DNA of 64,000 nucleotides from Veillonella parvula (GCF_902810435.1 NZ_LR778174.1:2030501-2094500); one strand, 5' to 3'; numbered from the stretch's first letter, positions 18,608 to 30,309 are shown. Notes: a model not told the origin generated them from the sequence alone. Numbers and translations: made by a program.

Positions 18608-19903
18608 TTATAGGCCAAAGCGAGCCATGATTGTATCTACATGTCTTAGCAATTTATACGGATCAAAGCATGCATCGATTTCCTCATCAGTCATGTACTT
18701 CTTAATGTTTTCATCAGCTTTTAAACCTGTTGCGAAATCTTTGCCTTCAAGCCAGCGTTCCATAGCATGTTTTTGAACCCAACGATATGCTTCGTCACGT
18801 ACCGCACCTTTGTCTACAAGGTGTGTCAAAATTGTTTGGCTAAATACGAGGCCCCCTGTAAGGTTAAGATTTTTAAGCATAGTTTCAGGGTATACCAACA
18901 ATTTATCAATGGTTCGGATTGTTAGGTGCAACATATAATTTAACGAGATTGTCGCATCCGGCAAGATAACTCGTTCTACAGAGCTATGAGAAATATCGCG
19001 TTCATGCCACAATGCTTGATCTTCGTAAGCAGATTGTGCATAGCCACGAAGTAAGCGAGCCATACCGCAAATTCTTTCACATGTGATAGGGTTGCGTTTA
19101 TGAGGCATCGCAGAGGAACCCTTTTGTTTAGGGCTAAAATATTCTTCTGCTTCGCGCACCTCTGTACGTTGTAAGTGACGGATTTCTAAAGCGATTTTAT
19201 CCAATGTGCCGCCTACAACAGCAATAGTGGACAACAATTCAGCGTGACGGTCACGTTGCACCACTTGTGTAGCAATTTTAACAGGTTCAAGACCTAATTT
19301 TTCACACACATATTGTTCTACGAATGGATCGATATTGGAGTATGTACCAACAGCGCCAGACAATTTACCAACGGCAACGCTTTTACGCGCATGTTCCATG
19401 CGTTCAATATCACGTTCTACCTCTGCCATCCACAACGCCAATTTCAAGCCGAATGTAGTTGGTTCGCCGTGGATACCGTGGGTACGGCCAATCATAGGTG
19501 TGTATTTGAACTCAGCTGCACGACGACGCAATACTTCGTGCAAACGCTTTAAATCATCAATTAAGATATCACAGGCTTGTTTCATCATATACCCAAGCGC
19601 CGTATCTTTCACATCTGTAGAGGTAAGACCAAGATGGATGTATTTAGCCGCTTCAGGACCTACGTATTCGCCCACTGCTGTTACGAAGGAAATGATATCA
19701 TGATTCGTTTCCTTTTCGATCTCATGAATGCGCTCAACGTCGAAATTGCCCTTTTCCCGAATTGTTTTCGCCGCTTCTTTAGGAATGACGCCCAACTCAG
19801 CTTGTGCCTCAGAGGCGAGGGTCTCCACCAATAACATTGTGTCGAATTCGTTGCGTTCGCTCCAAATATGGCCCATTTCTTCTCGTGTATAACGTGGTAT
19901 CAT
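18608..19903 (-). CDS. purB: Adenylosuccinate lyase (431 aa)
   Basis: Fumarase/aspartase superfamily enzyme that cleaves SAICAR and adenylosuccinate. The flexible signature loop GSSAMPHKRNP (about residue 260), the HGLTSTDV-type segment HLGLTSTDVKDT and the GRTHGIHGEPTTFG His-containing loop are all intact. Length is typical of the short bacterial form. It starts behind GGAGACATC. Together with purA it completes the IMP-to-AMP branch. Confidence 0.97.
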   Translation of the reverse strand: MIPRYTREEMGHIWSERNEFDTMLLVETLASEAQAELGVIPKEAAKTIREKGNFDVERIHEIEKETNHDIISFVTAVGEYVGPEAAKYIHLGLTSTDVKDTALGYMMKQACDILIDDLKRLHEVLRRRAAEFKYTPMIGRTHGIHGEPTTFGLKLALWMAEVERDIERMEHARKSVAVGKLSGAVGTYSNIDPFVEQYVCEKLGLEPVKIATQVVQRDRHAELLSTIAVVGGTLDKIALEIRHLQRTEVREAEEYFSPKQKGSSAMPHKRNPITCERICGMARLLRGYAQSAYEDQALWHERDISHSSVERVILPDATISLNYMLHLTIRTIDKLLVYPETMLKNLNLTGGLVFSQTILTHLVDKGAVRDEAYRWVQKHAMERWLEGKDFATGLKADENIKKYMTDEEIDACFDPYKLLRHVDTIMARFGL

Positions 19904-20049
19904 GATGTCTCCTTTGCATGATAAAAGCTAGATTTATAGGATTATTGTACCATATGTGAAAGCTCCATTCAACGAACGGAACTAAATTTTCCGAATGATA
20001 ATTATATTAATTTTACTTATTGTTCGTATTTATTAAATTAATTATCACT

Positions 20050-20997
20050 TTAACGATTTTCTTTAAGACTTTGCTTGAGATTATATACCTCTATCCCTTC
20101 ATTGATACGTTGTATTCGCTTAATCATTTTTGGATGAGTAATAAACAAGCGACTGAAAAATCCTGTACTTTCACAATCATATAATTCACCATTCTCTAGA
20201 ATACCAATTTGTTCAGTAGCAAGTCCTAATGAAACTAGACCATCACGCAGCTCCCGCCCCAAACCAATCGAAACGGCATAGGCATCAGCAGCATACTCTC
20301 GACGACGGCTATCAAAATAATAGGTAATCCACTTCGGTAATAGAAGTACATATTTCACGATTGCAATCATAACGATAAGAATTAATTGAATAATACGTAC
20401 TACGATATTAACAATTGGTATAATAGCCAGTATATTTAAAGCAAAATTTAGATATATTACAAGATTTAAAATTAATTGCCCTAGTCGATCCATAGCATAG
20501 GTAATGGTTAAATAGATAGTATCACGATGCCGTAAATGGCCTAATTCATGGGCAAGAACACCTAATAAATGCCGTTTATCTAACGAATACAAGGCTCCTG
20601 TATAAATCGTAATGTGATTTAATCCAGATGCAAAGGCATTAATTTCCTCATCTGTACGCATGCGCAATATCAGTGAGTTACGTGCTACACCGCTAAATGC
20701 ACATAATTCCTCAAACAGCGGTTCAATATATTCAGATTCTTCTGCATTTGGTTTTCTTTCACCTTGCAATACATGGACAATCCAACTAAAAGGTGGCAAA
20801 AATAATCCGATGGCCACAATAATAGGCAACGCAAAGGATATAATAATATATACATCGAGCTTATCCACTAAATGTAGCGGTTTTATAAGCCAGTCCCATG
20901 AAAACGGATACACATATTGAACTACAGATTCTAAAATAGGAAAAAATACAAATACAATAATAACATTAACAATATAGGTAAGAATAACTTGAATCAT
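20050..20997 (-). CDS. M48-family membrane metalloprotease (315 aa)
   Basis: Zinc protease with H150-E-L-G-H and a downstream E in RREYAADAYAV as third ligand, framed by N-terminal helices (1-25, 50-75) and a hydrophobic pair at about 175-225. This is the topology of HtpX/YcaL-like enzymes that act on damaged membrane proteins. Residues 75-130 lie on the protease-domain side. It is monocistronic; no heat-shock promoter was recognised. Confidence 0.85.
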   Translation of the reverse strand: MIQVILTYIVNVIIVFVFFPILESVVQYVYPFSWDWLIKPLHLVDKLDVYIIISFALPIIVAIGLFLPPFSWIVHVLQGERKPNAEESEYIEPLFEELCAFSGVARNSLILRMRTDEEINAFASGLNHITIYTGALYSLDKRHLLGVLAHELGHLRHRDTIYLTITYAMDRLGQLILNLVIYLNFALNILAIIPIVNIVVRIIQLILIVMIAIVKYVLLLPKWITYYFDSRRREYAADAYAVSIGLGRELRDGLVSLGLATEQIGILENGELYDCESTGFFSRLFITHPKMIKRIQRINEGIEVYNLKQSLKENR

Positions 20998-21177
20998 AAT
21001 CTCTCACTTTGATTTCTCATATAGTTATATAGTAATAAATTAATTTATAATATATCATAGCTATACATTGTGATATATAATAAACATACAGACTAAATGT
21101 ACTGCGAATAATTGCTCAATCTATACACGAGCTTTATACTAATAGTAACAAACATTTCTACTATGGGGGAGGCTTTC

Positions 21178-21588
21178 ATGGCAACTTTAAATCGTAAGGA
21201 ACGCCGCGCACAGCGCAACGAATCTAATACTATAGGTATTCTATTACGTCTATTCTTTGGGCTCAGCTTTATCGGCTTGGCGGTAGTCCTTTTTGGCGAG
21301 TTTGATTATAACTTTATCTTCTCCATCTTTACGGCAGACATCGTAGTATCTTTAATTTACGTAATGACGAATAAATCGCGTATTACTACATCCTTAGCAG
21401 TAAACACAAATGTACGCGTTATCATCGCATTTCTCATCATGTTGATTACCATGTTCTTCTATGCTTTTGCATTGTGGCGAGCTGATCAATTCAGCACTCC
21501 TATGCAAGTCACATTATTCATCGGCGGCGCCATCGTATATCTAGCCGTCTTCAACTCCACGAAAACAATACTTACCAATCAAAATTAA
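21178..21588 (+). CDS. Hypothetical four-helix membrane protein (136 aa)
   Basis: The start at 21178 (MATLNRKERRAQRNES) is set by GGGGGAGG just upstream. A basic N-terminal tail is followed by four hydrophobic segments. I do not recognise the family. It is the only plus-strand gene of this stretch and ends before a bidirectional hairpin that it shares with the convergent tonB-like gene. Confidence 0.75.
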   Translation: MATLNRKERRAQRNESNTIGILLRLFFGLSFIGLAVVLFGEFDYNFIFSIFTADIVVSLIYVMTNKSRITTSLAVNTNVRVIIAFLIMLITMFFYAFALWRADQFSTPMQVTLFIGGAIVYLAVFNSTKTILTNQN

Positions 21589-21700
21589 TACAATACATAT
21601 AATTAATCCTTGAAATATAACTCAACATGACTCAGATAGAACAAGTATTTCATAGTAATACATAGTATCAATCAATACAATCATTTTTTACAACCATAAC

Positions 21701-21744
21701 AAAGAGGCATATCCCATACTAATGTATGTAAGATATGCCTCTTT
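21701..21744. terminator. Bidirectional terminator
   Basis: AAAGAGGCATAT pairs with ATATGCCTCTTT and is flanked by A/T runs on both sides. It serves the plus-strand membrane gene and the minus-strand tonB-like gene, whose stop codon touches it. Confidence 0.9.
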
Positions 21745-22567
21745 ATTGTCCTAATACAACAGGAACCGCTAGATATACAGGTTCCCCTCTTCGATTGATA
21801 ATAGAACCACTGCTTTTAACAATGCGTATTGCTTCCTCTTTGACTGGTTGCGGCACATCTTCTGCGATGAGCGGTGTATGTTCTCCTACGATGACATGTC
21901 CATTAACGTCAAAGTTAACGCGCACTACAACCTTACCTGTTACGATTGACCCCTTCCCCTGTTCTTGTACAGTTCGTAAATATTCTTGGGGGTTGATATC
22001 CGACTTTTGTAAAAGCGCTTGTTGACCTGGTGTTAGGAGTCCCCACGCAAGATCAGATAGGAAGGATAAATCACTAGCTTCGGCAAAGCCGTTTCCATTG
22101 GCATTCGGATCAGATGTTATATCCTTACCCATAGGAGCATTGTCAGGTTTAGAGAATTTCCCGTCTTTGGAATCATTTCCACCCGTAACTACAGCTTGTT
22201 CATTATTAGTCGTTTCCGATTCTATGGCCTTTGGAACGGCCCATTCACGACGAGCATTAGATGTAGTCTTATTGGCATTTAAATTGTGAGCACTTTCATC
22301 ACCTGTATTTTCCGTTACAAGAGGATCTGCCTTAGGCGCAGGCCCTTCTGGAGTCGGAGGTTCAACCGGTGGCTTATCCTTAGGTATAGGCTCAATAGCC
22401 GTAGTTTCCGCATCACTATCCTCAGGCAGATGAAAGCTAACCTCTGCAGCATCATACGCCACACCGGTTCCAACGATGCCACGCAAGGAAAACCCCATGC
22501 CAGAGATAAGCATGATGGTAATGCCTAAAGATACAATAAAAGGTTTCAGATAATGTGATTCAAACAT
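21743..22567 (-). CDS. tonB: TonB-like energy transducer (274 aa)
   Basis: Layout of TonB: one N-terminal helix (about 5-30), a Pro/Glu-rich periplasmic spacer (PKDKPPVEPPTPEGPAPK), an Asn-rich linker, and a C-terminal domain (VTGKVVVRVNFDVNGHV...EEAIRIVKSSG) of the TonB_C type. It begins 4 bp after the exbD stop, so it is the last gene of exbB-exbD-tonB. The complex couples proton motive force to outer-membrane receptors. No TonB-dependent receptor is present in this window. Confidence 0.85.
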   Translation of the reverse strand: MFESHYLKPFIVSLGITIMLISGMGFSLRGIVGTGVAYDAAEVSFHLPEDSDAETTAIEPIPKDKPPVEPPTPEGPAPKADPLVTENTGDESAHNLNANKTTSNARREWAVPKAIESETTNNEQAVVTGGNDSKDGKFSKPDNAPMGKDITSDPNANGNGFAEASDLSFLSDLAWGLLTPGQQALLQKSDINPQEYLRTVQEQGKGSIVTGKVVVRVNFDVNGHVIVGEHTPLIAEDVPQPVKEEAIRIVKSSGSIINRRGEPVYLAVPVVLGQ

Positions 22568-22571
22568 GGAA

Positions 22572-22976
22572 TCACTTCCGTTCCGTAGCGACGCTAATAT
22601 ATTTAGCACCGTTCACCTTGAGCATGTCCAAAAGCTCGATAACATCGTTATAATATACATCTTTTGAAGCACGAATCACAAAGGCCTGTTGAGGTGCTTG
22701 TGTAACGATAGATTTGACCTCTTGCGCCAAGCGATCCGAAGAGATTTCCTGATTATCGATATATAGCGTGTGCGTTGTGGTTAAGGTAATGGTGATAGGT
22801 TCGATAGATTTCGCCGTAGACGACGATGCAGATGGTAAATTTAGCGGAATTTGTTGCTCTGTATTCATATACAGCGTGCCTACCATGAAAAATACCAATA
22901 AAAAGAATACGATATCAATCATGGGAATAATCATGATGGTAGGCTCTTTTTTAACCCCTAATGTGCGTCGTCTCAT
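22572..22976 (-). CDS. exbD: ExbD-family proton channel subunit (134 aa)
   Basis: One N-terminal helix with the conserved Asp in IPMIDIVFFLLVFFM, then a periplasmic domain. The frame overlaps exbB by 4 bp. With ExbB it forms the proton-driven motor that energises TonB. TolR is the alternative reading, but the downstream tonB gene favours ExbD. Confidence 0.92.
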   Translation of the reverse strand: MRRRTLGVKKEPTIMIIPMIDIVFFLLVFFMVGTLYMNTEQQIPLNLPSASSSTAKSIEPITITLTTTHTLYIDNQEISSDRLAQEVKSIVTQAPQQAFVIRASKDVYYNDVIELLDMLKVNGAKYISVATERK

Positions 22977-23578
22977 ATATCATGTTCCTCATTGTACGCA
23001 TCAAGGATGTTGCCGCACTCATGCTCTAATGTCGCCACAAAATCGTTGACCTTCGCCGCACAGTAACTGTGAAAGCCAAGGGCAATAATGGCCACGGTCA
23101 AACCTGTAGCCGTTGCCACCAAGGCTTCAGAAACACCACCTGTAATAATGGTCGGAGCCCCAATATCGCCACCTACCACGGCAAACGCACGAATCATACC
23201 GAGGACCGTCCCCAGCAACCCCAATAACGGAGCCATTGTTACAATCATGCTGAGCCAACTAAGGCCGCGTTTTAAACGTTCATCAGCGTACGACACTACA
23301 TCTTGAAGGCGGTTTTCCAAGCCATTATAATTCTTTGCACTGCGGATAGCACGGGCAAATAAAGAACCAAGTTCCTCTGTATCCCGTTCCAAAACACTTG
23401 GTAACATAATCCAAGATTGGTTTTTCTCTAAGACCTTATTAAAACGGTGCAAATCCTTTGTAAACTTGCGATATAGAAAGATACGTTCAATGCCAATCAT
23501 CAAGGTAAACAGTAAAAAAATCACCAGCGGATACATAACAAATCCACCAGCTACAAATAAATGCGCTATACTACTCAT
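22973..23578 (-). CDS. exbB: ExbB/MotA-family proton channel subunit (201 aa)
   Basis: Three hydrophobic segments (about 8-28, 110-135, 150-175) and the family core LLGLLGTVLGMIRAF...GGVSEALVATATGL. The start at 23578 follows GGAGG. First gene of the exbB-exbD-tonB operon. Length is typical for short ExbB proteins. Confidence 0.93.
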   Translation of the reverse strand: MSSIAHLFVAGGFVMYPLVIFLLFTLMIGIERIFLYRKFTKDLHRFNKVLEKNQSWIMLPSVLERDTEELGSLFARAIRSAKNYNGLENRLQDVVSYADERLKRGLSWLSMIVTMAPLLGLLGTVLGMIRAFAVVGGDIGAPTIITGGVSEALVATATGLTVAIIALGFHSYCAAKVNDFVATLEHECGNILDAYNEEHDI

Positions 23579-23762
23579 ACTAACCTCCAAAAGCCACATA
23601 CCTTTAGGCTCTATCCGGGTTAATTATACCACGTTTTATTCCACCAAAAACAGATATAGAGCGTAAAACCACAACATAAATAGATATAGGACGACTTGCA
23701 AGATAAATATAGACTATTTCGCTAGATAGACATAAGCTAGCTAAAGTCCATAGGATAAAATT

Positions 23763-23804
23763 AGGGTTATAGGGCAAAACCAACACGTTTTGTCCTATAA
23801 CCCT
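23763..23804. repeat. Long inverted repeat in intergenic region
   Basis: GGGTTATAGG-GCAAAAC and GTTTTGTCCTATAACCC form a 17-bp stem around a short loop. It lies between exbB and the small gene at 23880, with no T run on either side, next to but separate from the terminator at 23818. The purpose is unknown. Confidence 0.6.
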
Positions 23805-23817
23805 AAAATTAAAATAC

Positions 23818-23862
23818 AAAAAGGCTGCACTAGAAATGATATACATTCTAGTGCAGCCTTTT
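23818..23862 (-). terminator. Terminator of the gene at 23880
   Basis: AAAAGGCTGCACTAGAA pairs with TTCTAGTGCAGCCTTTT around an 11-nt loop, 18 bp after the stop codon. Confidence 0.85.
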
Positions 23863-23879
23863 ATGCGTTCCTAAATAGA

Positions 23880-24137
23880 TTAGTCTTTTTTTATAAAGCC
23901 TACAATGAAGCCACCTACTGACAGTGCAATGCCTAAACCGCTACAGAACATGCCAATAGAATACCACAATGTGTAAGATTGGTTATTCTCAGAAATCGCC
24001 TTTGCTGCCGCTTGAGCATTTGTAGCATTTCTCGCAATTTCCAAATTAGCCGCCCCTGGATCTGGATTTAATAATAGAATCGCAATACCAATAATTAGAA
24101 CGACTACACCTACAGGTAATAATAATTTTTTGTTCAT
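23880..24137 (-). CDS. Small two-helix membrane protein (85 aa)
   Basis: Hydrophobic segments at about 4-24 and 57-80 with a polar Ala/Asn-rich loop between, and a basic C-terminus GFIKKD. The topology recalls DUF3185-like small proteins, but I cannot confirm it. It has its own terminator and AGGGGC-type ribosome binding site. Confidence 0.7.
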   Translation of the reverse strand: MNKKLLLPVGVVVLIIGIAILLLNPDPGAANLEIARNATNAQAAAKAISENNQSYTLWYSIGMFCSGLGIALSVGGFIVGFIKKD

Positions 24138-24296
24138 TTGAATGCCCCTCTCGTAACATTAAACGATTAATAAATAATATAACTTAATTATACACTGATT
24201 TTTGCATTTTAAAAAGATGAACTTATATATTAATCATCTTTTATTAGACAATTAATAGCAAATAATTAGTCGCAATTAGTTATTATGACATAGAAA

Positions 24297-24359
24297 AAGG
24301 CATAGTATGCAACTACTATTGGTCCAAATCCAACAGTGAACATTGATACTATGCCTTTT
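24297..24359 (-). terminator. Terminator of the mut operon
   Basis: AAAAGGCATAGTAT and ATACTATGCCTTTT flank a long loop, about 140 bp after the meaB stop. The gap 24138-24497 holds nothing else I can name. Confidence 0.7.
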
Positions 24360-24497
24360 ACAAATACATCTGTAGTTATATCGAAATGCATACGATTGCT
24401 AGTGGAGTGCGTATTAAGATAAGTTATGCCGGCTTATCTAATATATATTTAGCAATACGATTATATTTAATAATACAATATGTATTTACCGATCTAC

Positions 24498-25751
24498 TTA
24501 TTGTAAAGACTTATCGAAAACGCCAATAAGTTCTTCAACGGCTTGAGATTCGCTCATTTCACCGTCTAAGACAGCGGCTTCGACTTCGCCCATGCGACCT
24601 TGAATGACTACATTGTTAAAGAATAGGTTGTGCAAGTGTTCGTCAATCATATCGCGTACCCAACGGAGGGATTGTTCTTGACGACGTTTTAAGAAGACCC
24701 CATTTTCTTTGCCTTGTTCAGTAAACTCTTGGATAACATCCCACAATTCATCAAGGCCATCCTTTGTAACAGCTGAACATGTATAGGCTTGAGTCTTCCA
24801 TTTTTCCGTAGCTGGACGGATATAATGTAACATCCGATCGTAATCACTACGAGCAATGAGTGCTCGTTTGAGATTATCTCCATCAGCCTTGTTGACCACA
24901 ATAGCATCAGCAAGTTCCATAACGCCTTTTTTGATGCCTTGCAATTCATCGCCTGCCCCCGTTAAAACGATGAGCATAAAGAAGTCTACCATGGAACGCA
25001 CGGTAACTTCGCTTTGCCCAACCCCAACGGTTTCAACGAGAATAATATCGTACCCAGCAGCCTCACAAAGTAGCATAGTTTCTCTACTTTTACGAGCCAC
25101 ACCGCCTAGTGTACCACCAGCTGGCGATGGACGAATATAAGCCTCTGGGTGTTTCGTCAACGTTTCCATCCGCGTTTTATCACCCAAGATACTGCCTTTT
25201 GTGACTTGGCTCGTAGGGTCTACAGCCAGTACGGCAACCTTGTAACCCGCTTCAATGAGCATGTTACCGAAGGCTTCAATAAACGTACTTTTACCAGCCC
25301 CAGGCACACCAGTAATACCGATGCGCAATGCCTTGCCCGTGCGAGGCAATACGGCTTGCAACACTTGTTGAGCTAGTTTGAAATGGTCCTTATTATTACT
25401 TTCTACTAATGTGATAGCCCGTGAAAGTATAACGCGGTCCCCCTGCTCGATACCGCGTACATAATCAGCGACAGTCAATTTCTTTCGCCGCTGTACGGGA
25501 CGTACCGCTGGAGCCAGATGAGCTGAACTAGATAAGAGGCCGTCATGCATTTCCTTGACGCCTTTCATTACGTGACACGCGTAAGTATCATCTTTCTTCG
25601 CTTCTTTTGGCACCCAGTCGGGACGATAGGTACTACCCTCGGTGCTTGCGTTTTTTACACCTAATTCAGGGGCTTTGCCTTCACCAGTGGTGAAAGTTGC
25701 GTCCTGTGTATTGCGCAATTCATCCGGAGTAGGCCGTTTGTTATCAGTCAT
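24498..25751 (-). CDS. meaB: Methylmalonyl-CoA mutase-associated GTPase MeaB (417 aa)
   Basis: G3E-family GTPase that guards and reloads the cobalamin cofactor of methylmalonyl-CoA mutase. P-loop GVPGAGKST at 148-156, Walker B-like [10 protein letters not shown], base-recognition NKADGDN. The first 90 residues are an extra N-terminal extension relative to the usual 330-aa ArgK/MeaB, with the adjacent segment [20 protein letters not shown] starting the normal fold. The start overlaps the mutB stop by 8 bp. Third gene of the mutase operon. Confidence 0.96.
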   Translation of the reverse strand: MTDNKRPTPDELRNTQDATFTTGEGKAPELGVKNASTEGSTYRPDWVPKEAKKDDTYACHVMKGVKEMHDGLLSSSAHLAPAVRPVQRRKKLTVADYVRGIEQGDRVILSRAITLVESNNKDHFKLAQQVLQAVLPRTGKALRIGITGVPGAGKSTFIEAFGNMLIEAGYKVAVLAVDPTSQVTKGSILGDKTRMETLTKHPEAYIRPSPAGGTLGGVARKSRETMLLCEAAGYDIILVETVGVGQSEVTVRSMVDFFMLIVLTGAGDELQGIKKGVMELADAIVVNKADGDNLKRALIARSDYDRMLHYIRPATEKWKTQAYTCSAVTKDGLDELWDVIQEFTEQGKENGVFLKRRQEQSLRWVRDMIDEHLHNLFFNNVVIQGRMGEVEAAVLDGEMSESQAVEELIGVFDKSLQ

Positions 25752-27933
25752 GAGACTCGTCTTGAACGTGACTAGTCAATGTTTCTAGTAATTTTTTCGC
25801 CGCTACTGGCAAAACTGTACCAGGGCCAAAGATAGCCACTGCGCCATGTTCGCGTAGGAATTCATAGTCCTGAGCAGGGATTACGCCGCCGATGGCAACT
25901 AAAATATCTCCACGGCCCCGCTTGTTGAGTTCCTCTACAAGTTGAGGCAATAATGTCTTATGCCCCGCCGCAAGAGAACTAAATCCGACAATATGAACGT
26001 CATTATCCACCGCATCTTGTGCTGTTTCTTCTGGAGTTTGGAACAAAGGTCCGATATCCACGTCAAAGCCCATATCCGCGAAGGATGTAGCGATAACTTT
26101 GGCACCACGGTCATGACCGTCTTGGCCCATCTTCGCAATCATGATACGAGGGCGACGACCTTCGAGTTCTTCAAAGTTATCTGCCATTTGGCGTACTTCT
26201 TTGATTACATCGTCATCTTCAAATTCGCTGGAGTATACACCGGAAATAGAGCGAATAACCGCTTTATGACGACCGCATACCTTTTCAACAGCAAAGGAAA
26301 TCTCACCCAAGGATGCACGAGCACGAGCCGCTTCAAGTGCAAGGGCAAGCAAGTTACCTTCACCCGATTCTGTAGCCTTTGTGATCGCTTCAAGACATGA
26401 TTGAACCTTTTCTTCATCCCGGTTAGCACGCAATTGTTCGAGACGACGAATTTGCGCTTCCCGTACAGCTGTGTTATCTACGTCGAGGATATCCAATGGA
26501 TCTTCTTTATCTAGACGATATTTATTGATACCGATGATTGCTTCACGACCAGAGTCGATACGAGCTTGGCGACGTGCGGCAGCTTCTTCGATACGCATCT
26601 TAGGAAGCCCTGTGTCGATAGCTTTCGCCATACCGCCAAGGGATTCGATTTCTTGGATATGACCCCAAGCGCGACGAATCAATTCATCTGTCAACGCTTC
26701 TACATAGTAGGAACCGCCCCATGGGTCGATAACCTTACATACCTTAGTTTCATCTTGGATGTAAAGCTGAGTATTACGCGCAATACGTGCAGAGAAGTCC
26801 GTAGGCAACGCAATGGCTTCGTCAAGTGCATTCGTATGTAGAGATTGCGTATGACCTAATGCGGCACCCATCGCTTCCATACATGTACGAGCCACGTTGT
26901 TGAACGGATCTTGTTCTGTAAGAGACCAACCAGATGTTTGGCTATGTGTACGAAGTGCCATGGATTTAGGATTTTCAGAGCCGAAGCTATTGATAATCTT
27001 AGCCCACAACATACGAGCCGCACGCATTTTTGCCACTTCCATGAAGTAGTTTTTACCAATTGCCCAGAAGAAGGACAACCGTGGTGCGAACTGGTCAACG
27101 TGAAGGCCTGCATTAACACCAGTACGGATATATTCAAGACCATCGGCCAATGTGTAACCTAATTCGATATCTGCAGTAGCGCCCGCTTCTTGCATATGGT
27201 AGCCAGAAATGGAGATACTGTTGAACTTAGGCATGTACTGGGATGTGTACGCAAAGATATCACCGATAATACGCATGGACGTAGCTGGAGGGTAAATATA
27301 GGTATTACGTACCATGAACTCTTTCAAAATATCATTTTGGATTGTACCAGCCATAACCTTTTTATCTACGCCTTGTTCTTCACCAGCCAAGATGTAGAAC
27401 GCCATTACTGGCAATACGGCGCCGTTCATTGTCATGGATACGGACATTTGATCAAGAGGGATACCGGAGAATAGAATTTCCATGTCGAGGATGGAGTCTA
27501 CTGCAACACCCGCTTTACCAACGTCACCTACTACACGAGGATGATCGGAATCATAACCACGGTGAGTAGCAAGGTCAAAGGCGATAGACAAACCTTTTTG
27601 GCCTGCTGCCAAGTTACGACGATAGAACGCATTGGATTCTTCCGCTGTGGAGAAACCAGCGTACTGACGTACTGTCCAAGGACGAGTAACATACATTGTG
27701 GAATAAGGTCCACGCAAGAATGGAGGTACACCAGCCATATAGTCAAGGTGTGTCATTCCTTCATAATCCATCTCTGTATAGAGAGGCTTTAGTTGGATTT
27801 GCTCCATTGTTGTATTATATAAATCTTCAAAGCTTTTTCCTGTTTCTTTTTGAAGTTCAGCAAGCCATGCATCGCGAGATGTTGCTGTCTGAGATCCCAA
27901 GCCAAGAGAGGAGAAGTCTGGATTTTTAAACAT
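25744..27933 (-). CDS. mutB: Methylmalonyl-CoA mutase large (catalytic) subunit (729 aa)
   Basis: TIM-barrel domain with the substrate-binding [18 protein letters not shown] segment, and a C-terminal cobalamin domain with the base-off motif DGHDRGAKV (D-x-H-x-x-G) followed by GFSSLAAGH and the Gly-rich end. It interconverts succinyl-CoA and methylmalonyl-CoA, the step that leads from succinate to propionate in lactate fermenters. It begins 4 bp after mutA. No biotin decarboxylase or epimerase gene is adjacent within this window. Confidence 0.97.
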   Translation of the reverse strand: MFKNPDFSSLGLGSQTATSRDAWLAELQKETGKSFEDLYNTTMEQIQLKPLYTEMDYEGMTHLDYMAGVPPFLRGPYSTMYVTRPWTVRQYAGFSTAEESNAFYRRNLAAGQKGLSIAFDLATHRGYDSDHPRVVGDVGKAGVAVDSILDMEILFSGIPLDQMSVSMTMNGAVLPVMAFYILAGEEQGVDKKVMAGTIQNDILKEFMVRNTYIYPPATSMRIIGDIFAYTSQYMPKFNSISISGYHMQEAGATADIELGYTLADGLEYIRTGVNAGLHVDQFAPRLSFFWAIGKNYFMEVAKMRAARMLWAKIINSFGSENPKSMALRTHSQTSGWSLTEQDPFNNVARTCMEAMGAALGHTQSLHTNALDEAIALPTDFSARIARNTQLYIQDETKVCKVIDPWGGSYYVEALTDELIRRAWGHIQEIESLGGMAKAIDTGLPKMRIEEAAARRQARIDSGREAIIGINKYRLDKEDPLDILDVDNTAVREAQIRRLEQLRANRDEEKVQSCLEAITKATESGEGNLLALALEAARARASLGEISFAVEKVCGRHKAVIRSISGVYSSEFEDDDVIKEVRQMADNFEELEGRRPRIMIAKMGQDGHDRGAKVIATSFADMGFDVDIGPLFQTPEETAQDAVDNDVHIVGFSSLAAGHKTLLPQLVEELNKRGRGDILVAIGGVIPAQDYEFLREHGAVAIFGPGTVLPVAAKKLLETLTSHVQDESHD

Positions 27934-27937
27934 GAGC

Positions 27938-30100
27938 TCACATCCCTTTCTTATCTTGTAACGTATTCAAGATTTCGTAACAATTTGCACGAACAGAAAT
28001 GAAGTCGTCCACGCCAGCTTCACGGTATACAGGTTCTAAGTCCTTAGGAGGTGCCCCTGCTAAAATAACCGTTACATGCGGCATCGTTTCTTTCAATTCC
28101 TTAGCGAGTGGTGGTACCAATTCTGGATAGGTATCATCTGTAGAACAGATAACAACTACATCAGCACCACTTTCACGAGCAGCTCTCGCCGCATCAGCCG
28201 TTGTTTCATGGCCATCATTTTTGATAACTTCAAAAGCCCCTACTTCGAAGAAGCCTGTGGAGAAGTCCGCACGAGGTTTATGTTGAGGGATTGGCCCCAT
28301 ATTGGCCAAGAATACCTTCACATTATCTTTCGTACGTTGTTTATAATTCTCAGTGCGCATGCGAAGTGCTTCAAACTGTTCAGTCCAGCGATGGGCTGCA
28401 ATGGATTCAATTGTTTCGGATGCAATATCGCCAGCATCTAAAGCCTTCCGGATTTGACGTATTGTTAATTTTTGTAATGCACCGAGTTCAATAAGGCCAA
28501 TCAAAGCGCCTGGTTCCGTAGTACCTGCTTCTAGGGTAGCCTGTGCTTTCACAACAGCATCTGGCTCCGCACTCGCCAAGTACTCTTCGATTTGAGCAAC
28601 CCGTTTTTGACGCAATGTTTCTTGATTTTCTGGTTTTGGATCAAGCAATTCTTCAGTCATGTTCGCATACATGTTGTTACCTACAGCCACATCTCTGCGG
28701 AATGCAAGGTTTTTGAAGCGTTCATCAAGAACTGCTTTAACTTGAGCTTGTGGATAGCCTTCTTTCAAAGCTGCTACGATACCACCTTTACCCTCAATAG
28801 TTTGGAACTCAGCCCAAATTTTTTCGCATAATTCGGCTGCCAAGGTTTCCACATACCAAGAACCACCTACAGGGTCCACTGGTTGACGTAACTCGAACTC
28901 AGTTTGCAACATAACTTGGATGTTACGGGCAATACGACGAGAGAAATCGTCAGCTTTGCGAATTGGTTGATCGAATGGGGACACTTCAAGGCTATTCAAA
29001 CCCCCTACAACGCCAGAGAATGCTTGTGTTGTATTGCGCAACAAGTTTACATATGGGTCGTATACAGTTTTTGTGAAAGCCGATGTTCTGCCGTGTACAT
29101 GAACGGCACGGTCAGCTTCTTCTGCACCGAAGGCCTCCATAATGCGAGCCCAAAGCACGCGCAACGCACGTAATTTAGCAATTTCCATGAAGAAGTTTGC
29201 ACCCAAGGAGAATGTAAACATCATGCTGTTAGCAATAGTGTGAATATCGATGTTACGTTGTGCTAATTGACGCACATAGCAAACTGCTGTTGCCAATGCA
29301 TACGCAACCTCTTGCACATCATTAGCGCCACCATTAGCGTATACATCGCCAGATACGAGTACAGTTTTAAGCTCTGGAGCTTGCTCTTTAGCCCATACAA
29401 CAGTATGTGCCATTTCATCAAAGGCTGTATCTAAAGACATATGCAATGTACCATCTTTAGCCCAAACACCAATAGGGTCTGCACCAACGAGACCTTTCAA
29501 GTCAGAGGTTTGTTTTTTAGAGCCTTTCACCGTAGCGGCTAACATACCGAGCAAGATAGCTGCAGAAGCACCTGTTTCAATATATAAAGGATTTTCCTTT
29601 AAATTAAAGCGCTCAATTAATTGTCTACAATCATCCATAGTAGACAGAGATGTACCGCCGATACCAACAGCTGCGCCTACTTGCACATCTTGATCATGGC
29701 GTGTTGCTTCATCAAGGCGAATATTGTGAATGGTGCCACCTTTTACAATTTCGTATAAACTTGCATGATTAGCATCCTTAGGAAAGGATTCGTCTACATA
29801 TTGGGATACTCCCCAAGAGTCTTTAATATAACCACTTGCCTTTGTGCCACGTAGGAACTCACCTGCCCCAGGGTATACACCCTTTGGAATTTTTTCTCCA
29901 TGCAATGCAGGCGTATAAATTGGTTGTAACGTAATTCCCTCATAGGTTTTAGTGAACATCTTCTTATGGAAGTCGCCACCTTTTAACGCTTTTTCAACCT
30001 CGGCCTGCCATTGTTCATACGTAGGTTTCTTAAACTCATCAAAGGATACAGGTGCTAATAAATCGCGTTCAGCATCCTTTGAAGTCTTTTTGTCAGACAT
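27938..30100 (-). CDS. mutA: Methylmalonyl-CoA mutase small subunit (720 aa)
   Basis: Homologous to the catalytic subunit but without the D-x-H-x-x-G cobalamin motif; the equivalent C-terminal region reads [20 protein letters not shown], as in the non-catalytic partner of heterodimeric mutases. It starts behind AAGGAGG at 30100 and is the first gene of mutA-mutB-meaB, downstream of a cobalamin riboswitch. Confidence 0.95.
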   Translation of the reverse strand: MSDKKTSKDAERDLLAPVSFDEFKKPTYEQWQAEVEKALKGGDFHKKMFTKTYEGITLQPIYTPALHGEKIPKGVYPGAGEFLRGTKASGYIKDSWGVSQYVDESFPKDANHASLYEIVKGGTIHNIRLDEATRHDQDVQVGAAVGIGGTSLSTMDDCRQLIERFNLKENPLYIETGASAAILLGMLAATVKGSKKQTSDLKGLVGADPIGVWAKDGTLHMSLDTAFDEMAHTVVWAKEQAPELKTVLVSGDVYANGGANDVQEVAYALATAVCYVRQLAQRNIDIHTIANSMMFTFSLGANFFMEIAKLRALRVLWARIMEAFGAEEADRAVHVHGRTSAFTKTVYDPYVNLLRNTTQAFSGVVGGLNSLEVSPFDQPIRKADDFSRRIARNIQVMLQTEFELRQPVDPVGGSWYVETLAAELCEKIWAEFQTIEGKGGIVAALKEGYPQAQVKAVLDERFKNLAFRRDVAVGNNMYANMTEELLDPKPENQETLRQKRVAQIEEYLASAEPDAVVKAQATLEAGTTEPGALIGLIELGALQKLTIRQIRKALDAGDIASETIESIAAHRWTEQFEALRMRTENYKQRTKDNVKVFLANMGPIPQHKPRADFSTGFFEVGAFEVIKNDGHETTADAARAARESGADVVVICSTDDTYPELVPPLAKELKETMPHVTVILAGAPPKDLEPVYREAGVDDFISVRANCYEILNTLQDKKGM

Positions 30101-30281
30101 ATATGTGCCTCCTTTTCAACTCGAAACCATACCGAGAAACAGCGCACCGTACCTGCGAATTGTTAGATATATGAATCACTCGAGCTTTATCTTATTGGAC
30201 CACATCAACCTCAAAATGTGTCCATCTGTTTAATATCTATAAAACCTGATTCCTATACTCAACATCCACTCTAAGGGCAAT

Positions 30282-30309
30282 AAAAAACGTGCCACCTAAA
30301 GTGACACGT
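30282..30309 (-). terminator. Second terminator in the mutA leader
   Basis: ACGTGTCAC/GTGGCACGT stem followed by TTTTTTATTG on the minus strand, between the riboswitch and mutA. A signal to end transcription before the operon. Confidence 0.85.

Noticed and set aside
23604-23846. An 80-residue minus-strand frame
   Set aside because: It runs through the long inverted repeat and the terminator region and has no ribosome binding site.
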